Under the pieces are notes generated by a model, which worked only from the letters and a program-made list of their open reading frames with translations, did no database searches and was not told where the DNA came from. A DNA stretch of 32,825 nt from NCBI GenBank assembly GCA_014360805.1, contig JACIWU010000036.1, forward strand, positions 1 to 32,825, in the 5' to 3' direction. This document shows, one piece after another, positions 26,482 through 32,591 of the stretch (position 1 is the first letter of the stretch; each line of letters starts with the position of its first letter). The position numbers were made by a program, and so were the translations under genes. Source of the DNA: Chloroflexota bacterium (lineage in GTDB: Bacteria > Chloroflexota > Anaerolineae > DTLA01).

Positions 26482-27530
26482 CAGACCCTCTCAAGCCCGT
26501 AGCGTCTGGCCGCCAGGCGTAGGACTTCCAGGATCAGGGTGTTGTAGGGCAGGTTTTCGCCCCTGGCGGCCAGGACAATGTCGCTGTAGGTTGGGTTCAG
26601 TCCCGGCAAGGTGTTGATTTCCAGCAGGTACGGTTGGCCATCCGCGCCCAGGCGAAAGTCCACCCGCGCCACGTCCAGCCCGCCGATGGCCTCAAAGGCG
26701 CGAACCGCCAGGTCTTTGAGTTGGCGTTCCAGGTCTGTGGGTATCGGCGCGGGGCAGAGGTATTTCGGCCCCAGGGGCATCTCCGACTTGATGTAGCCGG
26801 TGTACAGCCGCTCCCCTTCGGAAAGATGGCTTACGTCTATCTCCATGACCGGCAAGACGTGGAAGCCCCTCTCGTTGTAGAAGGGCGAGAGGGGGCGCTC
26901 CCCAGGGGCCAGCGTGTTGCCGAGGAGCCCAACGGTGAACTCCCTGCCCGGGAGATACGATTCTACCAGCGCCGGCTGGCGGTAGGTGCGGATGACCCAG
27001 CGCACCTGCTCGCGGAGCGCCGCCTCGTCCTTCACGACGGATTGCTTGTTGATGCCCATGCCCGAGCCTTCGCGGGACGGCTTCACGAACAGCGGGAAGG
27101 CGAGCGCGGCATCCAGCGGCTCATCGCCGAGGTAGAACGCCTGGAACGGAGCCGTGGGCAGACCCGCATCCCGCCAGATGCGCTTCGCAATCACCTTGTC
27201 CAGCGAGATCGCGTGCGCCAGCGCCTTGGACGCGGTGTAGGGAATGCCCAGCATTTCCAGCAGCGCGGGCACATGGGATTCCCTGGATTCGCCGCGCAGA
27301 CCCTCGCAGATGTTGAAGCAGATGTCGGGTCTTGCGCGGCGGATCGTGTCCAGCAAGGTCTCGTCGCCTTCCAGTGGGATGACCTCATGCCCGCCGGATT
27401 CCAGCGCCGATTTCAGGCCCTCCACCGTCTCTTCGGAGTCATACTCCGCGAGGGCGTCTTCGGGCGCGTCCTCGGGCACAGGTACGTGTTTCTTTAGGTT
27501 GTAAAGCAGGGCAATGCGCAGCCGCCTCAT
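26481..27530 (-). CDS. D-Ala-D-Ala-ligase-like ATP-grasp enzyme (first of pair)
   Basis: 349 residues. The full Ddl-type plan is visible: RIALLYNLKK, FNICEGLRGESRESHVPALL, GIPYTASKALAHAISLDK, FPLFVKPSREGSGMGI (nucleotide-binding Lys and Gly-rich loop), LVESYLPGREFTVGLLG, and the metal ligands VARVDFR … YLLEINTLPGLNP. True Ddl enzymes join two D-Ala for peptidoglycan. Two non-identical copies in an operon with lysine 2,3-aminomutase make a role in ligating another amino acid, possibly beta-lysine, more likely (inference). It overlaps the KamA gene by ATGA and the next ATP-grasp by TGATG, so all three should be made together. Confidence 0.9.
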   Translation of the reverse strand: MRRLRIALLYNLKKHVPVPEDAPEDALAEYDSEETVEGLKSALESGGHEVIPLEGDETLLDTIRRARPDICFNICEGLRGESRESHVPALLEMLGIPYTASKALAHAISLDKVIAKRIWRDAGLPTAPFQAFYLGDEPLDAALAFPLFVKPSREGSGMGINKQSVVKDEAALREQVRWVIRTYRQPALVESYLPGREFTVGLLGNTLAPGERPLSPFYNERGFHVLPVMEIDVSHLSEGERLYTGYIKSEMPLGPKYLCPAPIPTDLERQLKDLAVRAFEAIGGLDVARVDFRLGADGQPYLLEINTLPGLNPTYSDIVLAARGENLPYNTLILEVLRLAARRYGLERV

Positions 27531-28867
27531 CGCTGCTCAACCTCTGCCGTACGGGTGGCGATGGAGTGGATGGGCACGGGCTGCTCGCGATGGTGCACGT
27601 GATCCCAGCCCTCCGGCGCGATGGCCAGGCGTTCCCCGCTGAGGAGGCCGGCGAGGCCTTCCTGCCCGCCTTCGGAGTGGCGCGCCTGGCAGTAGGGGCA
27701 CGTCCGCGGGTCGTGCGACACGTAGTCGGTGGGCTGCGTGTAGGTGCTGATGAAGCCCTCGTAGTTGCGGATGACGACCCGACTTTCGGACATGCTCATC
27801 AGGTAGTTGGGCAAGATGGGGACTTTGCCACCGCCTGCCGGCGCGTCAATGACGTAGGTGGGAATGGCATAGCCGGAGGTGTGCCCTCGCAGCGCCTCCA
27901 TGATCTCAATGCCCTTGGCGACAGGCGTGCGGAAGTGCCCCGCGCCGTGGACCAGGTCGCATTGGTAGAGGTAGTAGGGCCGCACGCGGTTCCTCACCAG
28001 TTTGTGCACCAGCGCCATGATGACGTTGGGGCAGTCGTTGACGCCGGCCAGGAGCACCGTCTGGCTCCCCAAGGGGATGCCGGCATCCGCAAGTTTGTTG
28101 ACGGCCTGCTCAACCTCCGGCGCCAGTTCCTTCGGGTGATTGAAATGGATGTTCACCCAAAGCGGGTGGTATCGCTTGAGCGTGTTCACCAGTTCGTCGT
28201 TGATGCGCTGGGGCAGGAACACCGGCACCCGCGTTCCGATGCGGATGACTTCCACATGCGGGATGGCCCGCAGGCGCGCCAGGATGTGGTCCAGCACCTT
28301 GACCGGCAAGGTGAAGGGGTCTCCGCCCGAGATGAGCACGTCCCGCACTTGCGGGTTCGCCGCCACGTAGGCGATTTGCCGATCGTAGTCGGCGGGCGAG
28401 AACTGGGCGTGCGAATTGCCCACGACCCGACTTCGCGTGCAATAGCGGCAGTAACTGGCGCACTGAGTGGTTACCAGCATCAGAACCCGATCGGGGTACC
28501 GGTGGACCAGGCCAGGGACGGGCGAGTGGGCGTCTTCCGCCAGCGAATCCTCCATTTCAGCCACGAACGGGACGAGTTCCTGGGCCGTGGGGACCACCTG
28601 GCGGCGGATGGGACAATTCGGGTCGTCGGGGTCCATCAGGCTCGCGAAGTACGGAGTGATGTCGGTCCGGAACCGATTTGGGGCGCTGAGCGCATCTCGC
28701 TCCGACTGGGTCAGATGGATCACTTGTGAGAGTTCTTCAATGGAACTCAGACGGTGGCTGAGTTGCCAACGCCAATCATTCCAAAGGGATGGAGGCACAT
28801 TCTCCCAGGGGCGGGGAGGCCTCCCGGTACCGGGGGGCTCCTCAAACTCCGTTGCCATCGTTTCCAT
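27527..28867 (-). CDS. kamA: Lysine 2,3-aminomutase (KamA/AblA-type radical SAM enzyme)
   Basis: 446 residues. It converts L-lysine to L-beta-lysine using SAM, a [4Fe-4S] cluster and pyridoxal phosphate. The cluster motif is CASYCRYC (C136, C140, C143). The PLP lysine lies in VIDAPAGGGKVPILPNY (Lys348). The two Asp that hold the substrate side-chain amine in the Clostridium enzyme are present: Asp304 in YLYQCD and Asp341 in VIDAP. Glutamate 2,3-aminomutases differ at these positions, so lysine is the likely substrate. The C-terminus carries CPYC (C390, C393) near the zinc site. The start at 28867 has GAGGAG 9 nt upstream. It lies second in the operon, 60 nt after the LysW-like gene. Confidence 0.95.
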   Translation of the reverse strand: METMATEFEEPPGTGRPPRPWENVPPSLWNDWRWQLSHRLSSIEELSQVIHLTQSERDALSAPNRFRTDITPYFASLMDPDDPNCPIRRQVVPTAQELVPFVAEMEDSLAEDAHSPVPGLVHRYPDRVLMLVTTQCASYCRYCTRSRVVGNSHAQFSPADYDRQIAYVAANPQVRDVLISGGDPFTLPVKVLDHILARLRAIPHVEVIRIGTRVPVFLPQRINDELVNTLKRYHPLWVNIHFNHPKELAPEVEQAVNKLADAGIPLGSQTVLLAGVNDCPNVIMALVHKLVRNRVRPYYLYQCDLVHGAGHFRTPVAKGIEIMEALRGHTSGYAIPTYVIDAPAGGGKVPILPNYLMSMSESRVVIRNYEGFISTYTQPTDYVSHDPRTCPYCQARHSEGGQEGLAGLLSGERLAIAPEGWDHVHHREQPVPIHSIATRTAEVEQR

Positions 28868-28927
28868 TTGCGTCGTCTCCTCTACAAGATGCTGATGATA
28901 ACTTTGCTCGGTGCGTTAGCGCGGGTC

Positions 28928-29158
28928 TCAGGCGTCGTTGTCGGCATTTTCCATCAGGCGCACGCGCTCGCGTAGAATCCAATCCTTGTCTTGTTCCTCG
29001 GGCGCCGGGGGATTGAAAACCCAGTCCACCTCCGGCGGATTCGCATTGATGACCTCAAGTTTCGCCCCGCATTGGGGGCAGACAACCTTCGCCCCGACTT
29101 CCGCATACTTGCCGATTGGAAGGGTCGCCCCGCATTCAGGGCACGATACAGATGGCAT
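28928..29158 (-). CDS. LysW-like zinc-ribbon protein with extended C-terminus
   Basis: 76 residues. Residues 1 to about 46 match the LysW/ArgW amino-group carrier pattern: two zinc-binding pairs CPECGA (C6, C9) and CPQCGA (C27, C30), then LEVINANPPEVDW. The acidic tail PAPEEQDKDW aligns with the PAPEEAEDWGE end of LysW. LysW terminates there in the Glu that accepts the amino acid; this protein instead continues ILRERVRLMENADNDA and ends in Ala. It may be a scaffold, a carrier with a different attachment point, or a carrier trimmed after translation. It is the first gene of the operon, upstream of lysine 2,3-aminomutase and two ATP-grasp ligases. Confidence 0.8.
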   Translation of the reverse strand: MPSVSCPECGATLPIGKYAEVGAKVVCPQCGAKLEVINANPPEVDWVFNPPAPEEQDKDWILRERVRLMENADNDA

Positions 29159-29273
29159 CTCGTTTTGTCCCTGCTTCTGCTAACCTCTGCGCTACCGCTG
29201 GTATGCCTGGGCTTCTTCCCCCGGATTGGAGGGTATGCAGAACTGTGGCCAGGCCTTCTTGAATACCCTGCGC

Positions 29274-29328
29274 ATTATAACCCGATTGCGTGTAAAAGGT
29301 GTGCAAGAAGTGTATCAATATGGTACAC
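29274..29328 (-). promoter_or_regulatory. Candidate promoter and upstream operator of the KamA operon
   Basis: Read on the minus strand, TATAAT (29274-29279) is a consensus -10 with no acceptable -35 at 16-18 nt. About 31 nt further upstream is the dyad GTGTATC-AATAT-GGTACAC (29310-29328), 7-bp arms with one mismatch. A good -10, a missing -35 and an upstream dyad fit an activator-dependent promoter. The leader to the LysW-like start would be about 110 nt. Confidence 0.45.
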
Positions 29329-29364
29329 AGGGGCGCCCAGGTATCGCAACATTTCAACACGCGG

Positions 29365-30048
29365 CTACGCGTCGGGGTTCTGGAGTTTGTAGCCGATACC
29401 CGGGACGGTCAGGATGTATCGCGGGTTCTTGGGGTCCTGCTCTATCTTCGCCCGCAGCCGGCTGATAAGCCCCCGGACGAGTTCGCGGTCGCCCTCGCCG
29501 CTGTAGCCCCAAACGCGCTCCACGATGGCCTCGGTCGGCAGGGTCTGACCCTGGTGCATCATGAGCGTGTAGAGCAGGCGAAACTCCAGGTGGGTGAGGC
29601 GATGGGGAGGGTGTCCCTCCCGCTGGACGTCGCGCGACGACGGGTCCAGTGTGATGCTGCCGACGCGAAGGGTGGGGAGGCTGAGCAGGGGAACGCCGCT
29701 GCTGCGCCGCAGGAGCGCGCGCAATCGGGCCAGGAGCAGCCGCGTACTGTACGGACGGTTGAACACCACGTCGGCGCCGGCCTCAAACGCCGCGAACAGC
29801 GAGTCCTCGTCCTGGGCGTTCGTGAGGACGGCCAGGGGGACATCCGTCTCGGCGCGCACACGCCGCACCTGTTCATGCGGCGCGCCTGCCCGTAGCGCGA
29901 CGACAACCATGTCGGCGGGGCGCTGCGCCCAACTGCGCATGGCCCGCTCCAGGTCGTTCGCAATGGTTACGGCTAGCCCCACTCGCTGGAGCACCAGCGA
30001 GAGAATCGCGGTTTCATCGTTGTCATCGCAGACCAGCAAAGCGTACAC
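29365..30048 (-). CDS. OmpR/PhoB-type response regulator with degenerate receiver
   Basis: About 227 residues from a GTG at 30048 with GAAGGA upstream; the TTG at 30126 lies in the promoter -10. The receiver begins VYALLVCDDND with the paired acidic residues, but the phosphoacceptor position in PADMVVVAL is Ala51, and the conserved Lys of the KP motif is Arg (FNRPYS). The DNA-binding half is a complete winged helix (LTHLEFRLLYTLMMHQGQ, VWGYSGEGDRELVRGLISRLRAKIE, ILTVPGIGYKL). It is predicted to bind DNA without Asp phosphorylation, perhaps controlled by protein level, a ligand or a partner. It lies in the same direction just upstream of the KamA operon and is a candidate regulator of it. Confidence 0.88.
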   Translation of the reverse strand: MYALLVCDDNDETAILSLVLQRVGLAVTIANDLERAMRSWAQRPADMVVVALRAGAPHEQVRRVRAETDVPLAVLTNAQDEDSLFAAFEAGADVVFNRPYSTRLLLARLRALLRRSSGVPLLSLPTLRVGSITLDPSSRDVQREGHPPHRLTHLEFRLLYTLMMHQGQTLPTEAIVERVWGYSGEGDRELVRGLISRLRAKIEQDPKNPRYILTVPGIGYKLQNPDA

Positions 30049-30125
30049 AGCCTCAGTTCCTTCGGCAAGCGTCAGCGGCTCTGCCTGGCCCTCTGCGCTC
30101 CATGGCAGGGCCGGTTGCCAGTACA

Positions 30126-30154
30126 AGTATAGCGGTTTCGCGCGCCAGGGGCAA
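30126..30154 (-). promoter_or_regulatory. Sigma70 promoter of the response regulator
   Basis: Read on the minus strand: TTGCCC (30149-30154), 17-nt spacer, TATACT (30126-30131). The predicted transcript start near 30119 supports the GTG start at 30048 and excludes the TTG at 30126. Confidence 0.6.
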
Positions 30155-30178
30155 GAAGCACTGGGCGCGCGGGCATTT

Positions 30179-30207
30179 TTGCAGAATCGGGCGAATTGTG
30201 GTAATAT
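30179..30207 (+). promoter_or_regulatory. Promoter of the 6S-like RNA
   Basis: TTGCAG (30179-30184), 17-nt spacer, TAATAT (30202-30207). It directs transcription from about 30214, exactly at the base of the long RNA stem. Confidence 0.5.
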
Positions 30208-30213
30208 TTATGC

Positions 30214-30390
30214 AGAACCCTGCTGTGTGCGTGAAGTCTCACCTAGTGTTTTGAGCCAACACCTAATAGACGGGGGCCTGGCACTGCTGGGGCTGTAGTA
30301 ACCCTTCGGGGTCAGGCATTAACCAGCGGGCTGGCTCCCACCTGCGTGAGCAGGTTCAAAACTCATTGAGACGCACGGCACAGCGGGGTA
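30214..30390 (+). ncRNA. ssrS: Probable 6S RNA
   Basis: A rod-like RNA of about 177 nt can be folded by eye. The terminal stem pairs CCCTGCTGTG (30218-30227) with CACAGCGGGG (30379-30388) without mismatch and continues through UGCG/CGCA and UCUCA/UGAGA. A central unpaired bubble follows. Its 3' side holds the short hairpin ACCTGC-GTGA-GCAGGT followed by TCAAAACTCA, which resembles the 3' central-bubble hairpin of 6S RNAs. The apical part forms GGGGGCC/GGCTCCC and CTGCTGG/CCAGCGG stems. 6S RNA mimics an open promoter and binds the housekeeping RNA polymerase. Size, shape and the promoter at its 5' end support the call. No coding sequence fits here. Confidence 0.8.
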
Positions 30391-30554
30391 TCTTTGTGCC
30401 CTGCGGGCGGCGAACGCTGCGGGTTGCCCCCTCTCGCTCCGCTGCCTTCTCGCCCCGGGAGCGGGCAGAGGATGGGAGGCGAGCGCCATCCCACGGCAAG
30501 GCTCCTTCTCCCAGCGCGGCGGGATCCGTCGGATGCGGCGGGCGTCGCAGGGCT

Positions 30555-30583
30555 TTGACTTTTCGCCGCTTGCGTGCTATGCT
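30555..30583 (+). promoter_or_regulatory. Sigma70 promoter of the MBL-fold hydrolase
   Basis: TTGACT (30555-30560), 17-nt spacer, TATGCT (30578-30583) with an extended TGC. The predicted transcript starts near 30590, about 28 nt before the ATG at 30618, which rules out the longer upstream frame. Confidence 0.7.
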
Positions 30584-30617
30584 TCGCGCTGCAAATTCCG
30601 TAGCGGAAGAGTGCCTC

Positions 30618-31520
30618 ATGGGATACGAGAGAATTGATGATGACGTCTACGTCTTTTCCAGCGATACCTATGCGCAGGTAACGGCAGGCCTTGTGTTCAC
30701 GAGGGCAGGGGCGATCCTGATTGACACGCTTCCCTTTCCGCGGGAGACGCAGTCCATCGTGCAGTTTGAGCGTCGCCGCGGTGGGCTGGGCGTGCGATAT
30801 GTCATCAACACCCACCACCATGCCGATCACGTGTACGGCAATTACCTGTTCCCTGGGGCTCGGGTGATCGCGCACGAAATCTGCCGCACGATCATGATGA
30901 AGGAGGGGCCGGCCCTCCTGGAACGCGACCGCCAGTCCATGCCGCAACTCATGGAAGTAGTGCTGCGCTTCCCGGACATCACCCTGGATAAGGGCGGGGC
31001 CATCCACATCGGCGGCAAGTCCATGGAGATCATTCCCCTGCCCGGTCATTCGGACGACGTGCTGGGCGTGTACCTGGTGCAGGAGAAGATTCTCTTCGCC
31101 AGCGACGCCATGATGCCGGTGCCCTACATTGTTGGGGGCGACCCGGATGCGTACAAGCGTTCGCTCCTGCGGATGGGCGAATTGAACCTGGAGAACCTGG
31201 TGCAGGGGCATGGCGAAGTGCTCTTGCGCGGTGAGATTCCCGAAGCCCTGAATGCGAACGTCGCCTACCTGGATACAGTCCGCGCGCGGGTCAGGGAGGG
31301 GATTGAGATGGGCCTGTCGCGCGATGAAATCGCGGCCCTGGACATTGAGGAATGCGGCCTGTCGCGCGTGCCTTTAGGTGGGCTTGCCCAGCACTTGCAT
31401 CGGGCCAACGTGCTGTACCTGTACGACGAGATGCGCCGCGGCGGGCTGCCCTTCGCCGCGGATGGGCCTGGGACTTCCCCCGCGCGTGCCCCGGCAGACG
31501 AGGATGAGCCGCTTGAGTGA
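30618..31520 (+). CDS. Metallo-beta-lactamase-fold hydrolase
   Basis: 300 residues from the ATG at 30618 (MGYERIDDDVYVF). The metal motif HxHxDH is intact (H66, H68, D70, H71 in THHHADHVYGN), followed by a Gly-His motif PLPGHSDDVLG and the bridging Asp in ILFASDAMMP. The family includes glyoxalase II, lactonases and cyclic-dipeptide or quorum-signal hydrolases; the substrate is not predictable. The C-terminal 60 or so residues are helical with an acidic Pro-rich end. The downstream RNase HI-like gene begins 17 nt before this stop codon, so the two are co-translated. Confidence 0.88.
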   Translation: MGYERIDDDVYVFSSDTYAQVTAGLVFTRAGAILIDTLPFPRETQSIVQFERRRGGLGVRYVINTHHHADHVYGNYLFPGARVIAHEICRTIMMKEGPALLERDRQSMPQLMEVVLRFPDITLDKGGAIHIGGKSMEIIPLPGHSDDVLGVYLVQEKILFASDAMMPVPYIVGGDPDAYKRSLLRMGELNLENLVQGHGEVLLRGEIPEALNANVAYLDTVRARVREGIEMGLSRDEIAALDIEECGLSRVPLGGLAQHLHRANVLYLYDEMRRGGLPFAADGPGTSPARAPADEDEPLE

Positions 31521-31959
31521 TCGGCCTCGTTCCGCACGCCGCTTGCCGCATACCAAGGCGGACTTCACCGTGGTCTTTGACGGCGGGAGCAAGGGCAACC
31601 CCGGCCCCGGGTATGGCAGTTTCGTGTTGATGCGCAACGCCGATGGCGCGCAGAAGAGGCAGCGCCTGAATCTGGGCGCTCGCATGACCAGCAACGAGGC
31701 CGAGTACGACACGCTGATCCGCGCCCTGGAGGCGCTGCTGGATTGGATTCGCGAGATGGGCCTGCAGGCGCATGAGGTTACGGTGGAAGTGCGCGGGGAC
31801 AGCCAACTGGTCATGCGCCAGGTTCAGGGCACGTGGAAAGCGAGGGAGCCGCGGATGGCAGCGCGGCGCGACCGCGTTGTGGCGCTCGCAAGCCGATTGG
31901 GCGCTGTGCGGTGGGTGGAGCAGCCCCGCGCGGCCTCGGTGCGGCTGCTGGGGCACTGA
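31504..31959 (+). CDS. RNase HI-like (reverse-transcriptase-like RNase H fold) protein
   Basis: About 151 residues from the ATG at 31504; a TTG at 31513 is an alternative with better spacing from GAGG. The RNase H active-site residues are in place: Asp26 in VVFDGGSKGNPGPG, Glu67 in TSNEAEYDTLI, Asp99 in EVRGDSQLVMRQVQG and Asp123 in AARRDRVV. Members of this short group cleave RNA in RNA-DNA hybrids; some are poorly characterised. It overlaps the hydrolase gene by 17 nt. Confidence 0.88.
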   Translation: MSRLSDRPRSARRLPHTKADFTVVFDGGSKGNPGPGYGSFVLMRNADGAQKRQRLNLGARMTSNEAEYDTLIRALEALLDWIREMGLQAHEVTVEVRGDSQLVMRQVQGTWKAREPRMAARRDRVVALASRLGAVRWVEQPRAASVRLLGH

Positions 31960-31996
31960 CGCCGCGCCCGGCCACCGGCCGCAGCGAGGGCAGGCG

Positions 31997-32416
31997 CTAC
32001 TCTTCGGGGAGTTCCTGCACCGGCAGGTTGAGGTCCACCAACTCGCCGTGAACGTTGACGGTGGCGCGGAAGCCCATCATACCGAGGTAGAGCCTCGCTT
32101 CCTCGGGCAGGCCGAACTCCATCATCTGGTCCACCTGCTTGTCCAGATTCTGCAATGTGGCATCTACGGCCGCTTTCGTGAACAGGTCGTCGCGCCCCAG
32201 GAGTTCCAGAATCTGGGCCGTAACCAGGTCGCGGTGTTGGAGCATCTGGTCGCGCAGGCGCGTGAGGATTTGCTGGTCCACGTCGCGCGCCGGGACGTGC
32301 CGAAGGAAGCCGTACTCGGGGATTGTGTAGCACGGCTCATCGCCGACGTAGGCCACGCCCACAGGCTCGCCTACCTCGTTGAAGATTAGGTTCTCAAAGA
32401 GTGGTTTCTTGACCAT
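31997..32416 (-). CDS. Hypothetical protein, unrecognised family
   Basis: 139 residues. The start at 32416 (MVKKPLFENLIFNEVG) has AGGGGA 5 nt upstream. The protein is soluble, with an N-terminal beta-rich part (VGVAYVGDEPCYTIPEYGFLRHV), a central helical part rich in Leu, Gln and Asp (ILTRLRDQMLQHRDLVTAQ) and an acidic C-terminus (LPVQELPEE). One Cys, no membrane segment, no signal peptide. I do not recognise a family. It stands alone between the RNase H-like gene (convergent) and tRNA-Arg. Confidence 0.75.
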   Translation of the reverse strand: MVKKPLFENLIFNEVGEPVGVAYVGDEPCYTIPEYGFLRHVPARDVDQQILTRLRDQMLQHRDLVTAQILELLGRDDLFTKAAVDATLQNLDKQVDQMMEFGLPEEARLYLGMMGFRATVNVHGELVDLNLPVQELPEE

Positions 32417-32478
32417 GCCGTTCCCCTGGCAGGCCCGCCGTCGCCAGGCGCGATGTCGGGGCGGCGGGACTCCGCAGG

Positions 32479-32551
32479 TACCCCCGGAGCGATTCGAACG
32501 CTCAACCGACTGCTTAGAAGGCAGTTGCTCTGTCCGTTGAGCTACGGGGGC
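32479..32551 (-). tRNA. tRNA-Arg (anticodon UCU)
   Basis: 73 nt on the minus strand. The acceptor stem is GCCCCCG/CGGGGGT with one G-U pair, the D stem GCTC/GAGC, the anticodon stem ACTGC/GCAGT with loop CTTCTAA (anticodon TCT), and the T stem GAGCG/CGCTC with loop TTCGAAT. The discriminator base is A. The 3' CCA is not encoded. It decodes AGA (and AGG by wobble). Confidence 0.95.
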
Positions 32552-32591
32552 TCGGCTGAATTATAGCACGATGCGCGACGGTCTGGCAACT

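Noticed and set aside
26481-27530. Housekeeping D-alanine-D-alanine ligase (ddl)
   Set aside because: It is not excluded, but two different Ddl-like genes overlapping each other and kamA, with no cell-wall genes nearby, make a specialised ligase more likely. I therefore gave no ddl symbol.
27527-28867. Glutamate 2,3-aminomutase or EpmB instead of lysine 2,3-aminomutase
   Set aside because: Both Asp residues that recognise the lysine side chain are present (YQCD and VIDAP), and the length matches KamA rather than the shorter EpmB.
30366-30617. An upstream extension of the MBL hydrolase
   Set aside because: The extension would overlap the 3' end of the 6S-like RNA and the hydrolase promoter, and its residues are Arg/Ala-rich with no homology. 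The ATG at 30618 fits the family start.
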